NCBI GenBank assembly: GCA_964058805.1
Contig: CAXKVV010001438.1
Location: forward strand, 1 to 33,993
Length of the DNA: 33,993 nucleotides
Reading direction: 5' to 3'
Origin: Schoenoplectus triqueter
Taxonomy: Eukaryota > Streptophyta > Magnoliopsida > Poales > Cyperaceae
Shown one piece after another: positions 33,576 through 33,993 of this stretch; positions within the stretch are counted from its first letter, which is position 1, and the number at the start of each line of letters is the position of its first letter. The translations under genes were made by a program, and so were the position numbers. The notes under the pieces were generated by a model. That model saw nothing but the letters and a program-made list of their open reading frames with translations, was not told where the DNA came from and searched no databases.

Positions 33576-33993
33576 CTGGGAGGCAAGACAGAATGAGGTC
33601 AGTCAGTTGAACACTATGATATCAAATAAGATGAGTAAACATGACCAGAGTCGGTACCAACCAACTGGGTAAACAATTTTTGGTAGATAAGGTCTTCTTT
33701 TTCTTCCGATTTTGCTTTTATTGTAATTAAAACTCCTGCTCAAGTGACAGCTGTATACATACACATTTCATTTGAGAAGTTTACAGAATTACAGGGAGAA
33801 AACTTGGTCAATATATGTGAGATCTGACACCCCAAAACCTGTCATAGTTAATATTAAACAAACAAGGTCTAAAGCCTTAATCTCATAGTACAATGAAGGT
33901 TATATTTCATCTTTTTCTATTCTTAATGCAATTTTAGATATATTAAATATGGAGTTTGCTATGCAAGGGCTTTCTGGTCTATGAACCAATTTG
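33576..33993 (-). other. Intron of the second RLCK (incomplete at window edge)
   Basis: The sequence upstream of the acceptor at 33575 (pyrimidine-rich, ending cctcccag on the minus strand) shows no frame encoding the expected preceding kinase subdomains, so the previous exon is probably beyond the right edge. Confidence 0.6.

Overview
The window is nuclear DNA from a flowering plant. Its genes have many canonical GT-AG introns, the intergenic DNA is very AT-rich, and small non-autonomous transposons are abundant. The catalase matches the grass CATB / maize CAT1 type better than typical eudicot catalases (GIPLNYRHM, PARQDRF, CDESLG, C-terminal VKPSM, from memory of the family). With the AT-rich, intron-rich layout this hints at a non-grass monocot; that placement is inference.

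Layout: 1-6.4 kb is intergenic, with a hAT-like element, a nest of three foldback MITEs and a small GC-rich island behind a CCAAT/TATA array. At 6.4-7.1 kb a single-exon two-finger C2H2 zinc-finger gene with an EAR repressor motif lies on the minus strand. At 11.0-15.4 kb a complete nine-exon catalase (492 aa, all catalytic residues present) lies on the plus strand, with MITEs in introns 2 and 5 and a copy of its own active-site coding segment in intron 4. From 15.4 to 25.2 kb is a repeat-rich gene desert. At 25.2-30.6 kb a complete six-exon receptor-like cytoplasmic kinase (407 aa, MGNCFG N-terminus, PIX13/APK1-like) lies on the minus strand and carries a 1.3-kb hAT-like element in intron 3. 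At 32.5 kb to the right edge are the last two exons found of a second, different RLCK VII kinase (PBL21/22-like), whose N-terminal part lies beyond the window.

The genes do not form an operon or pathway. The two kinases stand head to tail and probably act near the plasma membrane in receptor signalling, the catalase removes peroxisomal H2O2, and the zinc-finger protein is a probable transcriptional repressor. I found no convincing tRNA, rRNA, CRISPR or viral gene and no clearly new biochemical system. The unusual content is structural: the MITE nest, an uncatalogued foldback family with at least four copies, the catalase self-fragment in an intron, and a tandem duplication at a hAT element edge.
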